A DNA stretch of 64,000 nucleotides from Aquila chrysaetos chrysaetos. Its lineage: Eukaryota; Chordata; Aves; Accipitriformes; Accipitridae. Every line of letters begins with the position of its first letter. Position 1 is the stretch's first letter. Position numbers and translations under genes: made by a program. The stretch spans positions 20,282,453 to 20,346,452 of the forward strand of contig NC_044023.1 in NCBI RefSeq assembly GCF_900496995.4. Direction: 5' to 3'. The notes beneath the pieces are model-generated. The model made no database searches. It saw nothing but the letters and a program-made list of their open reading frames with translations, and was not told where the DNA came from. Below are positions 39,291-49,528 of this stretch, in pieces.

Positions 39291-41417
39291 CCAAGGCTTG
39301 AGAGCACCAGATTTGCCTTTGTTCTCATTTACCAAGGCTCTGTTACACTCAGGCAGCTCAAGACAGCAGGGCTACCACATACGCAGAAGGAGGGCCTGCA
39401 GATCCCTCTCCTGCTATCCCTGGCAAGATCAGCACTGCAGGCAGCAGCCAGGATGGAGAACAGACTCTCCCGGGGCCTCAGGCAAGAATCCAGGCTGCTG
39501 CCATTCTCTTCCTCGGGAAGATCAGCTTTCTGCAAGGACAGCTCACAAACATCTCTGCAAAGATGTGGGGCTGGGAATGAGACCTTACCTTCGCTTGGGT
39601 CTGGGTAAGAACGGAGGTCGGTGCTGTCCCAACAACAGTCTACTGCGGCAGCGAAGCATCAGGACGTTAACCGGAGCCATTTTCCCACGGCCACCTTAGT
39701 CGACTTCAGGGAAGCTCTGCACCACTCCCACAAAATAAGGTCAGGACAAAATGCTCTACTTAGCCTAAATCTCCGATACAAAGTTAACCGATTAACAGCA
39801 AGACATTGAACAAATTATATTTCTAACTCCATTTAATCTCTTCCCCAGAACGCTCTGCACACCTCAGACAACCGCTTTCCCCTCCTCCAGCAAAATGCCA
39901 CAGCTCTTCCCCTCTCAGGCTTAGCTCATATTCAAACTTATTTTCAGTAGGGATTTTGTCCAGACACTGCAGTTCTTTTCTCTTCTGACTGATTACGATG
40001 ATGAGCAACAAATGCCTTAAAACAAAGTATTGGCTGTAGTACAAATAAGCTTGGGTGGATGGGAGGGGAGGGCACTAGAAACAAGGAGAATTTTGAAACC
40101 AACAAAATGGACTACAAATGTATTGAGTTCCTCATATGTCAACCAATTTCCAGCCTGGAAAACCTGCATAAGAACAATTCCTATGGATTCATCCAAATAG
40201 CTCCTCTACATAAATTTGACTTCTTATTGGAGTTCATGCACTTCTTTCAGAACTCACAGCAGCTTATAGGATTGAGGGGTCGGGGTGGTGGTGGGGTTTA
40301 GGGTTTTTTTTGTTTTTCCCAAGTGTTTGTGGTTCATGGATTCGGCAATCCTCAGTTTTGGCTAAACAATGTTACAGAGCTCCACTTTTCTAAAAGAAGC
40401 ATCTCCGTGTTCTTTCTGGAGAAGCAAGGCTTCTCTTTCATACAGACATTGCTCATCCTGATCACTCTGGGTGTGCTGGATAATGCAGCCACACGTGAAA
40501 TTTTATCACCCAATGTGGAAAAAACTTCTCACCCCACCACTACAAAGGTCACATAAATTTGCTATCAATCAATATATAACAGTCACAATTTGTTATCAGC
40601 TTCACAACCAGTAAACATAAGAGTTTTGCAAAAAGGCAATGATGAACATCAACATTGGACAAAAAGGGGAAGAAACGTGGTAACGGGCCTCAGGGTACAG
40701 CACACCACAGCACATTTCCCCAAGTGCAGACGTGTGGAGGAATAGCAGGACAGAAGCAGAAGGAACGACAGCACACCGCAGACCTGCGGGAAGTGAGCAG
40801 GCACCAGTATGTTTTCAGAGGCAGAAACAGAGCTCAACCACGCAGGGTCTCAAAGGTGAGGACATCAGTGACATCAAAGTTATCTGGGAGTTAACACCTG
40901 TGTACGTGCCATGTTCTCATCTGGCATTTATTGTGGCATCACACTGTACAGACACTGCAGATATTTACACCCAAACTGGATTCACGCAGACAGATGGAAA
41001 AGGCTCACGAATAGCATTAAGAAACCATGCTTTTAGGCACTCAGAGGAAAGAACAAAAAGATTAACTAAACAGGTCCTCACTCCAGAAGAGGCAGCAAGG
41101 CCCTGCAAGTAAGTAGAGTAAGTAGGTCTGTTGGAAAAAGAGAAACATTCTCCTCTGCCACAAAATGGGAGAATGGAGATGAAGAAAAAAAAGTGGGGTG
41201 GGGAAGAGCTGAAGACATGGGGTACGACAAATACCTATCAATTTTCACAATGAGTATTTCCTAATTCAGCCTCCTCCAGCCCATGTTCAATTGAAGGAAG
41301 TTTCAGAGTTCGTGCCTGTAATTTGGGGAGAGAGGGAGTAGGGTTACTTTTTTTTTTTTCTTAAGCGTATTTCTTCTCTCTCAGACATATGCTGCATAAT
41401 TGCAGCTACAGTGTAGA

Positions 41418-41423
41418 TTTTAT
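41418..41423 (-). terminator. Possible distal SHQ1 polyadenylation signal
   Basis: A second AATAAA on the minus strand, about 1.4 kb after the stop codon. It would give an extended 3' UTR if the proximal site is skipped. Only the hexamer supports it. Confidence 0.3.
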
Positions 41424-41526
41424 TGCTAGCATTTAGAAGAGTAAGTACTCACTGACATGCAAGATGGGAAAGGTTCCTCCCCTGGGGAACAGAACACAGA
41501 GACTGATTAAGCAACCGGTAGGTATT

Positions 41527-41645
41527 TAAGAACATAAGAAATATTGGCAGATCAGTGTTACGCTTCTTACTGAACAGGAGTCAGCACATGAACAGAGCTA
41601 GCCTGCTGATTTCCAGCAGGGTGTAGCATTGGTGAAGAGTAAGTC
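41527..41645. mobile_element. Possible degenerate CR1-type LINE 3' fragment
   Basis: Begins with AAGAACATAAGAA, a word typical of old CR1-family fragments in sauropsid genomes. The rest is too diverged for me to align, so this rests on one short match. Confidence 0.2.
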
Positions 41646-42239
41646 TTTAAGCTTAGTATTTTTATACACTTTTTAATAGTAAAAAGGTTAAAAAGTAATC
41701 ATGGCTTGCTCCTCCAGAGGCATGAATGAGGTTTTGTCAGACTGCTGAACCAAACCTGGTGGTCCATGTCCCATCCCGCCTCCCTCCCAAACCCTTTTGT
41801 AGAGATTGAATAGCAGCATATAATTTGCAGTAGCCACCTGATTTCAAGAACCTATCTACAGTTAACAGAAATTAGCACAAAATATATTGACTGATTGTAT
41901 TATTTTAACGTTATAAAGACAAAAAGGAGCAAATGAGTTGGCCAAAGCTATGTGACAGACAAAGCCAGGTCTAGACAGCAAAGGTTTGCTTTCAGTTGTA
42001 TACTCAAGATCGCTGTACCACGTTGTTTCTTCATTTTGGTTAACGTTATTGTGGCGATATTAAGAGCATATGCAGAAAAAAGTAAGAAATAATTAGCATT
42101 TCTGTTCTTTAAAAAGCAACAGTAGTCTCCACATGTGGAAACATTTCAAAAACAGCACAAAAGAATAAATATGTGACAAAACTGCTGAAATAACTTACGT
42201 AAGAACTGCAGAAATACAAGCTATAACCCTTCTATCCTG

Positions 42240-42824
42240 TACTGATGACAAAGCAAATGCCTTTATTTTGTACAAAAAATAGAAAATATTTATATATTTT
42301 AAAATAATTTGTCAGCATTATTTAGACTTTTAAAGTTATAACCATTATTTTTGAAGTGGTTAGCTACAAAGCATTTTAAAACTTTAAAAAAATGCAGCAA
42401 AATGTCATAAACAAGTTTATACAAACATACGGAGGATATTTTTCAAGTAAATCCCAACAGCTAAAAATAACTAAAATGATGCTACAACTCATTTCAGTTG
42501 TATTTGATTAAGACATCATTCTACTACCGAATAAGCTTAATGAAAACTGTTTCTAGAAGTTTACTGACATTACACATTCACACATGCAGAGATTGAATCT
42601 GAGACTCTGTTGAATAAGAGAAGAAAAATAAAAATCTAACTATAAGGGTATCTATCATACAGTCGTATCAATTCTTTTCAAAGCACTCTTGTCCTCCAAA
42701 CTGTCAACACAACAAAGAATAAAAATATCAACTTCTTTCTGCAGCTCAGGATAGCCTTGGGAACACCTCATTATAGCAATGAGCTGTGTTGCTAGTGGGT
42801 CACACCATGTTCTAACACGGTCCT
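42240..42824 (-). other. SHQ1: SHQ1 3' UTR (proximal form)
   Basis: AT-rich noncoding sequence between the SHQ1 stop codon and the first canonical polyadenylation hexamer downstream. The 3' limit is an estimate of about 20 bases past that hexamer. A longer form is possible, because a second AATAAA on the same strand occurs at 41423-41418. Confidence 0.65.
42262..42267 (-). terminator. SHQ1: Polyadenylation signal AATAAA for SHQ1
   Basis: TTTATT on the plus strand reads AATAAA on the minus strand, 558 bases past the SHQ1 stop codon. It is the first canonical hexamer found downstream of the coding exon. Use in vivo is inferred. Confidence 0.6.
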
Positions 42825-43473
42825 TTAGTCTTCATCTTCATTTATGCTGCGAAGAAAAAGCAATGGGTTTGTCTCTGAAGACACCTCCAAGAAATTTCCC
42901 TTCCCAGTAGTATCTTTTGAAAATCTGTCAGGCTCAGATACACAGTTTTCTTCTTGTTGTTGTAAAATGCAGCTTGCAGTAGCCAATCCTTCAGGCTGTT
43001 CTGAAAGTCTAATTGCAGTGTGCATTTGCTTTTCTAATTCTTCTATCAATTTTCCAGGAAGAGTCGGAGATTGAAAAGAAACCTTTGATTTTTCATCACT
43101 AACCTCAAACGTCGAAGTGTTTGTGCCATGCCTTAATCCATTACAGTCAATAAGTGGAGCTGTCCTCTCCTCTTGAAGCATGCCTTGTAAAGAATTTATT
43201 TTCCCATCTTCACTGGTTGAGGACTCTCGCTCATCTGAATCAGAGCCTTCTGTCTCAGATGATGAAGTACCGCTTGATTCTTCAGAGTCACTTGTCTCCG
43301 ACTCAGAGGAAGGCAGCTGTTGCCTGGAAACTGTGCCAGCAGCTTTTAACATGCTCTCTTCCTCTTGTACCAGCACTGCTGCTGCTTCCAGCTCTTCTAG
43401 TTCAAATCCTATGTGGGACTTAGCTAGTGTGGTTTTCTGCAAGGATTCAGAGAGCACAGCCAACTTTTTTGAC
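42825..43473 (-). CDS. SHQ1: SHQ1, terminal coding exon (C-terminal 215 residues plus stop)
   Basis: SHQ1 is the assembly chaperone of H/ACA ribonucleoproteins. It holds dyskerin (DKC1/NAP57) as an RNA mimic before the guide RNA is loaded. In this exon the phase starts with one base completing a codon, then reads SKKLAVLSES, FELEELEAAAVLVQEEES and LKAAGTVSRQQ. These closely match remembered mammalian SHQ1 (SKKLAALTEAL, LELEELEAAALLVQEEE, LKAAHSVSGQQ). An acidic serine-rich tract (SSESETSDSEESSG onward, roughly exon residues 53-90) follows, as in the mammalian protein, and would suit casein kinase 2. The final ~125 residues are less conserved but keep a LIEELEKQ-like segment matching mammalian LIEELGEQ. 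The acceptor reads tatag|G at 43475-43474. The frame is open from the acceptor to TAA at 42827-42825, so there is no sign of decay. The N-terminal CS domain and the SHQ1-specific domain are encoded by exons outside the window. Identification is by remembered sequence, not by a search. Confidence 0.9.
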
Positions 43474-43694
43474 CTATAACAAAGAACAAGATATATTATT
43501 TAACTTTACAAACAGAACTCCCATTTGATAATGAGAACACAAACCTTAAACATTTCTACTATTCACTTGGTTTGCAAACAACTTTCTTCTTCAATTATAA
43601 GTGTAAAAGTAGATGCTATGGGGAAAAAAAAATTCAAAAGTATTCATAATTACTATTGTTTTGGGTAACTTTTCCCACAAGGCTAGAAAATATC

Positions 43695-44019
43695 CTACTG
43701 AGAGTCTTCGGTGACACTTTCAGAAAAGATACTGCTTTGATGTTTCAGCAGTGCACAGTAAGGGAAAACAGATTTCAGAACAAACCTTTCCAGGATTGCT
43801 GTCTTCAGCAGTGAACTCTGCAGTATATGGCTTGCTGGATTAAGTTTATATGCAGCAAAATCATTCTGTTTTACCACCCTCCCAGATATGCCTGTTAAAT
43901 GCAGATGAACCGACAGAACACAGCTGATCAGGTCCATCTCAGTGATATATTCTCCTCCTTTCACAGCTAGCTTGGTGCACCCATGATAGCAGGAGACGTT
44001 CAATACTCTGTGTGTAGAT
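43695..44019 (-). other. Unassigned open frame just upstream of the SHQ1 terminal exon
   Basis: A minus-strand frame of about 107 codons open from just after a TAA (near 44020) to a TAG at 43697-43695. It ends 221 bases before the SHQ1 terminal exon. Its first ATG is internal; the usual start at 44003 would be TTG. Composition is not low-complexity (segments such as CYHGCTKLAVKGGEYITEMD and LNPASHILQSSLLKTAILE), with Leu, Ser and Val well represented. It has no clear acceptor at its 5' end and no donor at its 3' end, and it matches no protein I recognise. It could be a chance frame, a degraded retrocopy or an alternative 3' exon. I assign no function. Confidence 0.2.
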
Positions 44020-46970
44020 GTGCTTTACCTTTCACTTGTAACTCAGCTGAAATATAATTCAACAGAAGTATCAGGACCATTTAGATAAACACCTCTAATA
44101 AAGCAGGCATGCTATGTCAGCTTCAAATCTTTGGTACAGCCATATTCATTTCCTCAAGTGTTTTGAACTCAGCACATGCTCTACCAGAAAAGTGCATCAT
44201 GGATCTATTTATAAATAGAGACCAAAAACATAAGAGTGCGCCTTGAAATGGGGGGGTAGGGGGGTGGCAGAGGGCAAAACGGGTATAAAATAACAAACAT
44301 ACATCCTGTTTCTTGTTGTAGAGTTTTGCCTCAGACTATCAATCAACTTTTCACCACTTCCTGCAACAGCAGGTCTACTATAAATCCTGCAGTAACTGAC
44401 TGGGTTTCATTTCCTCTGCCAAACCTGCTAACCTGCAAGGCATGACACACTGACACTGGAGCAAGTAGCTGATAATGTAATACATGACTCCTGCGAGGCA
44501 AAAGTTAAAGTGCTTGTTCTCTCAGTTGAATGATTTTAAAGATCTTTATATTCTATTTCCCAGGGGGCATAATTACTCAGTATAACATAGATGCTTCCAT
44601 TTTTTTTTTTCTCCTAAAGGAATTGTATTTAAAAGTGGGGGAAGGGAAATTCAATGTAGCTTCTTACATGTTTTACACAGAGACAGCGCACCATTTAAAA
44701 GCTGAACTTGGAATAAAACGTACTAAACATCCTTAGTTCAACCCATAGACTAGAAAACTAAGAAATAAGTGTTTTCCAGAAGTAACTGAAGCAATAAAGA
44801 ACAATTTATATTCCTATGATTTTTAAATCTAAAGCTAAGAATTAAATCACATTATCCTAGCAGCCTCCACTATGAAAACGGATACCAAATTTTAAAAAGC
44901 TGCTTACTTAACACTATTCTAATTTTTTCTTTTTGGAGATATATGTCCATTTTATTTTTGTCACGAACTTGGATTTTTCTTGAAAAGTTATGGAGGATTT
45001 GAGAAACTGCCAACCTAACTGGGAACAAAGACCAGTTCCAGCAGTTACCCTGCTTCATAGGTAAAAAGAAAGAAAAAGAAGCCAAGTGATACACAGAAAG
45101 GTTCATGAAGCCTTGCAGGTAGGTGGCAACAGAATAACTGGCTTGCACGGAAATCTGCTTCCTGGACACACTGGTGAGAAGCTGGTTTATATCCTGAGTC
45201 ACAAGAGTTTATATCCCTTTCAGAAAGCATTCTGCTTTGCTTTTGAAACAGCCTCTTTCCTTCCTTCTAACTATACATATGTATGTGTGTGCATGTGCCC
45301 CCTTCCCGTGTGAGAGTTGTTAATAATATGAAGGTACAATCCTTTTTCCTGTCCTACTGCCTACTGTCCGCAAGAATACAACGAGCTCCAAAAGCTAAAT
45401 GTGCCTTGTGACAGAGAACACTGTCTTGTACCCATTTTATATGTAGTTCCTTTCAATTTCATTGACAGCCACAAGCAACTAACTGTAGGCACAACAATTT
45501 CCTCTGGTGATACATCTTCAGCTCCAGCTACCTCAGTCTCACCTACCTGTTTTACTACTGCCTTTATAGATAGAAAATCAATTTTGAAAGTCCTCTTTGT
45601 CCTCACATCTCTTCTATCACATCTGCCACTTTGTTTCCTAATCCTATATGTATTTTTTGGCTTTTCCCTATTTCCACTGTTCTAATTTTTCATGCGTATT
45701 TTTCCTGCTGGATACTCTCAGTCCTTGAAATCACTCCCTTAAAATCCTCTCCTCCTCTTTCACTATTCTCTTATAATGCAGTTAACACATTAGATACAGA
45801 ACCATGTCACATAACTGAATCGAGTATTAAGGAGACGTATGGTATCATGTACTCTTTGGCATTAATAAATACTTCACTGTGCTCCAGATTACTTAATGCC
45901 AAGTGTTAAGGAAGAAAATACACAGTGGTACACTCATTTGACTCAACACGCATTGTGTTACTAAATTAGATATAGACTACTGACAGATACAAAATGGCCT
46001 CTTTAAAGCAGCAAGTGTTTGGTCACTCTATACACAAATGCATTTTTATCAATGAGTTCCAAAAGAATGAATGAAAAAGGCAGTGCCTGACAGCTACAAA
46101 CATCCATCCTACTGGACAACTGTAAAACTGCAAAAGGCATTCTTAGTCTGAAAACCTTGGGTTAATTCCTTCTGCGTGATCAAAATACACTACAAAATAA
46201 TGACAATAACTGATTTCATAAAACAACTGTGGCTTCAAGTTTCACATTTAGTCCTTTTTCCCAAAAGTTTTGATAGAACTACTGAGAAAGGACATGCTTT
46301 TTATCTTTACAAAGAATTACAAGAAAAAAAGTCATTGATTAAACAGCTCGCTCTTCCCTTCTAACAGTAACAGCACAAATGGATACTCTGCTTGGATAAG
46401 TAAATGCCTGCAAAAGGCCAGCAATTCCATCTATCCTCGTAACCTCTTCAACTGCCTTACTTCAGCTCTCACACAGTGGTCCCATGGAGCAGTGTGATTG
46501 CCAACACCACGCACAAGGACACAGCCCATGAACTACCAACCAGCACGTTTCAGGAAAGGGGAAGGGGTGCAGACTCCATACAGACCTGCACAACCTTCTT
46601 TCTCTCTGCGCCATCTATGCCCCAAAGATCATGTTAGGCCAACCACAATAGGAATCTTCTAATAAATCATTAAAAACCCTAGAAGATTATTTTACTATTT
46701 TTTTTTGAGCTCTTAGCCACATCAGGTATTTGATATAAACAGCATGCAAAAAGTCTCTTTTCAGTTACTCAGATTTCTTAGTAGGCTAAATGTTTCTTCC
46801 CAACTTTCACTCTGGTCATCAAGTCTCTTCCAGAAAAAAAACAATGGACAGCCTACAGAGCTCGACATTTCAATATGAGAAATGAACTCAAAACTGTCAC
46901 ACTCTTGACAAATTTATACATAAAAGCAGAAAACTCCACTCTCCCAACTTTCCAAACTTCCATTAAAAGA

Positions 46971-46982
46971 AAAAAAAAAAAA
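46971..46982. repeat. Poly-A run
   Basis: A tract followed by AAC-type units. Confidence 0.75.
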
Positions 46983-47863
46983 CAACAAAAAACCCAGCAC
47001 TTGAAGAATAGCTTCCCCCCCCTCCCCCTGTGCAAGGGACTAACAGAATTACAGTTAGCTATCAGTCCATCTTGTTTAAGGCAATTATCTAATTTCAAGG
47101 AGAACTAAGTTTCAGCAGTGCATTTCACATCAGCCTTAAGAAAAGGTGGCAGCACTGCCTGGACAAAAAATAAGGCAAACAGCATAAAAATCAGAGCATA
47201 GAAATGCTTTCAGTGGGAGACCGTGGGTGTCTGAGTTAATGATTTTCCTAGCTGAAAGATAAGCAACAATTCAGGAAACAAAAATGAGACACCAGAAATG
47301 AGATATCATGTATTAGAGACTTGCAGTAAACAGGTCCTGCTGTTTCCAAAATCTTTTGAGTAGTGTTTTAGAGATTAGACAGCAAATACTTTAATTTTTC
47401 AAGTATGATTAATGGAATCGCATGATTACTTTACGACATGCTCATTCAGTATGCACATTTGCGGTAATGATATCTTATTATTATGGTAATAACATTCTTA
47501 CATAAACATGCATAATAGGCTTTAAAGGTGCTACACATGATAATTATTAGTTATCAAGATGTCAGTTGCTTAAGGAAAATGTTTAATTACAGGTTAAATT
47601 GATCAGATGCATGTTTTGTTTAATGTATAGCTTTGAGGAACAGATAACAACAGAGGCATCTCAGGTCTTGTCCATGTAGTCCAGAATTAAAATTTCAAGA
47701 CAGAACTACTGTAATCCTTGTCTAGGCAGCAGGAGAGTTTCTCCATGTGCTAGAAGAAAAAAATCTTGTTCCACAGATCTCAAATTATAAAAGAGTAAAA
47801 CTGGGGTGAAAAGAACAAAGAATCAAAGGAGATTTAGCAAATAAAGGGAGATGGGTAAAACAA

Positions 47864-47882
47864 GGGGGGGGGGGGGGGGGGG
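47864..47882. repeat. Poly-G run (19)
   Basis: Uninterrupted G run on the plus strand, so poly-C in the SHQ1 transcript. The true length may be misreported. Confidence 0.85.
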
Positions 47883-48990
47883 AGGATTATGGCAACAGGA
47901 AAAGGAAATCATTACAGGTTTACCGCAAAGCCCACCTGTGGCAGCATGAAGAGAAGTGATGGTGATGGGGACCGACTGCAGCGCTGAGACACAAGCAGCA
48001 GCCGGGGTGGGAGGGAAACATGACACAATTTCTCCAGTTCTACCTTCTGTTCCAAGGAGTAAAGAGGGCACTAGGATCTGATGAATCAAGACAGCTGTTA
48101 TCTCCAGAACACAGAGCTATGAGAAAAACGTCTCAAAGAAGACATACATTAGGGATTTGATTGTTTCCAAGGAAGATTTAACATAAGCTGGAAGGAAAGA
48201 CAAAATTCAACCTAGCCACAGAAAGTAAAAAATAAATGCAGGACTTGTGGGATACATCCAGCCACAAAATCCTCTACTATGCTTCTGTATAAAATGTCCA
48301 TCACTCAGAAATAGCACTAACAAAAGGAAAATGTTTAAAGAAAAAGTGTTAACGGGCCAGGCCTTTCCATCTGCCTGGTACTTGCCTTACATCCAATCCT
48401 CTTGCTTTAGCAGTTTAGTTATGTTAAAAAAAAAATCCAAACAACTCAAAGAGAACTTAAAAATATGAAAATCAGCATTCTGCTCCTCATTCTGTATGGC
48501 GGGTGGCACTGCATACTCGATCACGGCATGGGAGTTACATATCTAAAACACTGTACAGAGTATTTGCAAACATGGGAGTAAATAGTCAAACTGGCAGCAC
48601 AGCCTTTCAAAGCAGGAGTCAGTAACATTTCACCATGGAATGAAAAGTGACTTTTCTTACACAGGCACAAGCTCTAGCTTGCTTTTGTTTTTGTAAACAA
48701 TAGAAGGATTGTTTCTACCGCCTCATAAGTTTGGCTTTGCATTTCACAAACATCCACTTTTCTGAAGTACACAGTGTAAACTAGGTGTAAGACATGGCAA
48801 AACACAACAGAACTTTCTTATTATCTACCCCAGCTCAATCACAACCAAGTCAGCATACAGTGCACAAGTGCTGTCATGACAGATTGAGCTATTCGTGCCC
48901 AAGCAGAACACAACAGCAACAAAGCATGGGAACCTGTGTATCAAAAACATTGACAACAGCTTTGGTTAGCAGCCTAGTATTTGAATGTGA

Positions 48991-49046
48991 CCTAACTGGT
49001 CTTGGAACCAAGCTGGAACCTAACTAATCTTGGAACCAACTAAAAT
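48991..49046. repeat. 28-bp tandem duplication, two diverged copies
   Basis: Copy one starts CCTAACTGGTCTTGGAACCA at 48991 and copy two starts CCTAACTAATCTTGGAACCA at 49019. They match at 18 of the first 20 bases, then diverge. Confidence 0.75.
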
Positions 49047-49430
49047 CTCGTTACATTACGTTGTTGAAGTGTGGTTAGGGCCTATTCACTGTGTTACAAA
49101 GGGAATCGGTCCTCCATGCTAGCAGTGCTCTAACTTGGCTCTACAGGGCTGACAAGCCCTGTTTTAAACATAAACCACTTTACATTAATTATCTTTAAGC
49201 CTTACAGGCAAGATAAACAAGTCTCAAAGAAACAGTACATATTTCAAGTGCAGACGTGCCTTTGCAGTGTCGTAGGTTCCACCAAATACGAAAATGGGCC
49301 TGTCTCATTGCCGAGCAGCCATCCCCTGGTAGGCCTACAATTCCTTGAGATGCATTCAAATACAAACTAGCAGCATGCTGTGCCAGTCAGCAGGGCTGAC
49401 AAATATAAAAAGGGCAGTTATTTAACTTAC

Positions 49431-49528
49431 CTCCACTCAGCAGGAGGTCAGAACACATAGGATCCAACAGTAAAGCTGTTGCGTTAAGCAAAAGGCTTTC
49501 TGTCTGCTGGATCACAAGGTATTCCCAA
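49431..49528 (-). other. Exon-like 98-bp segment in the SHQ1 intron
   Basis: Bounded on the minus strand by ...aaggcag|TTGGG at 49529 and GTGGAG|GTAAGT (GTAAGT at 49430-49425). The frame between is open and hydrophobic, containing WEYLVIQQTES and DPMCSDLLLSG. The donor is excellent. The acceptor lacks a good polypyrimidine tract, which argues against constitutive use. It does not belong to known SHQ1 coding sequence. It could be a cryptic exon, an old repeat or chance. Confidence 0.2.

Larger units (their letters stand above)
39291..42239. other. Intergenic DNA immediately downstream of SHQ1
   Basis: Unassigned frames up to 133 codons (39298-39699). A possible old CR1-like fragment lies at 41527-41645. 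Part of this would be transcribed if the distal SHQ1 polyadenylation signal at 41423-41418 is used. Confidence 0.55.

Noticed and set aside
1..42239. RYBP first exon or another neighbouring 3p13-type gene
   Set aside because: The start of RYBP (MTMGDKKSPTRPKRQ and the zinc finger following it) was not found in any frame. The promoter must lie further left if synteny holds.
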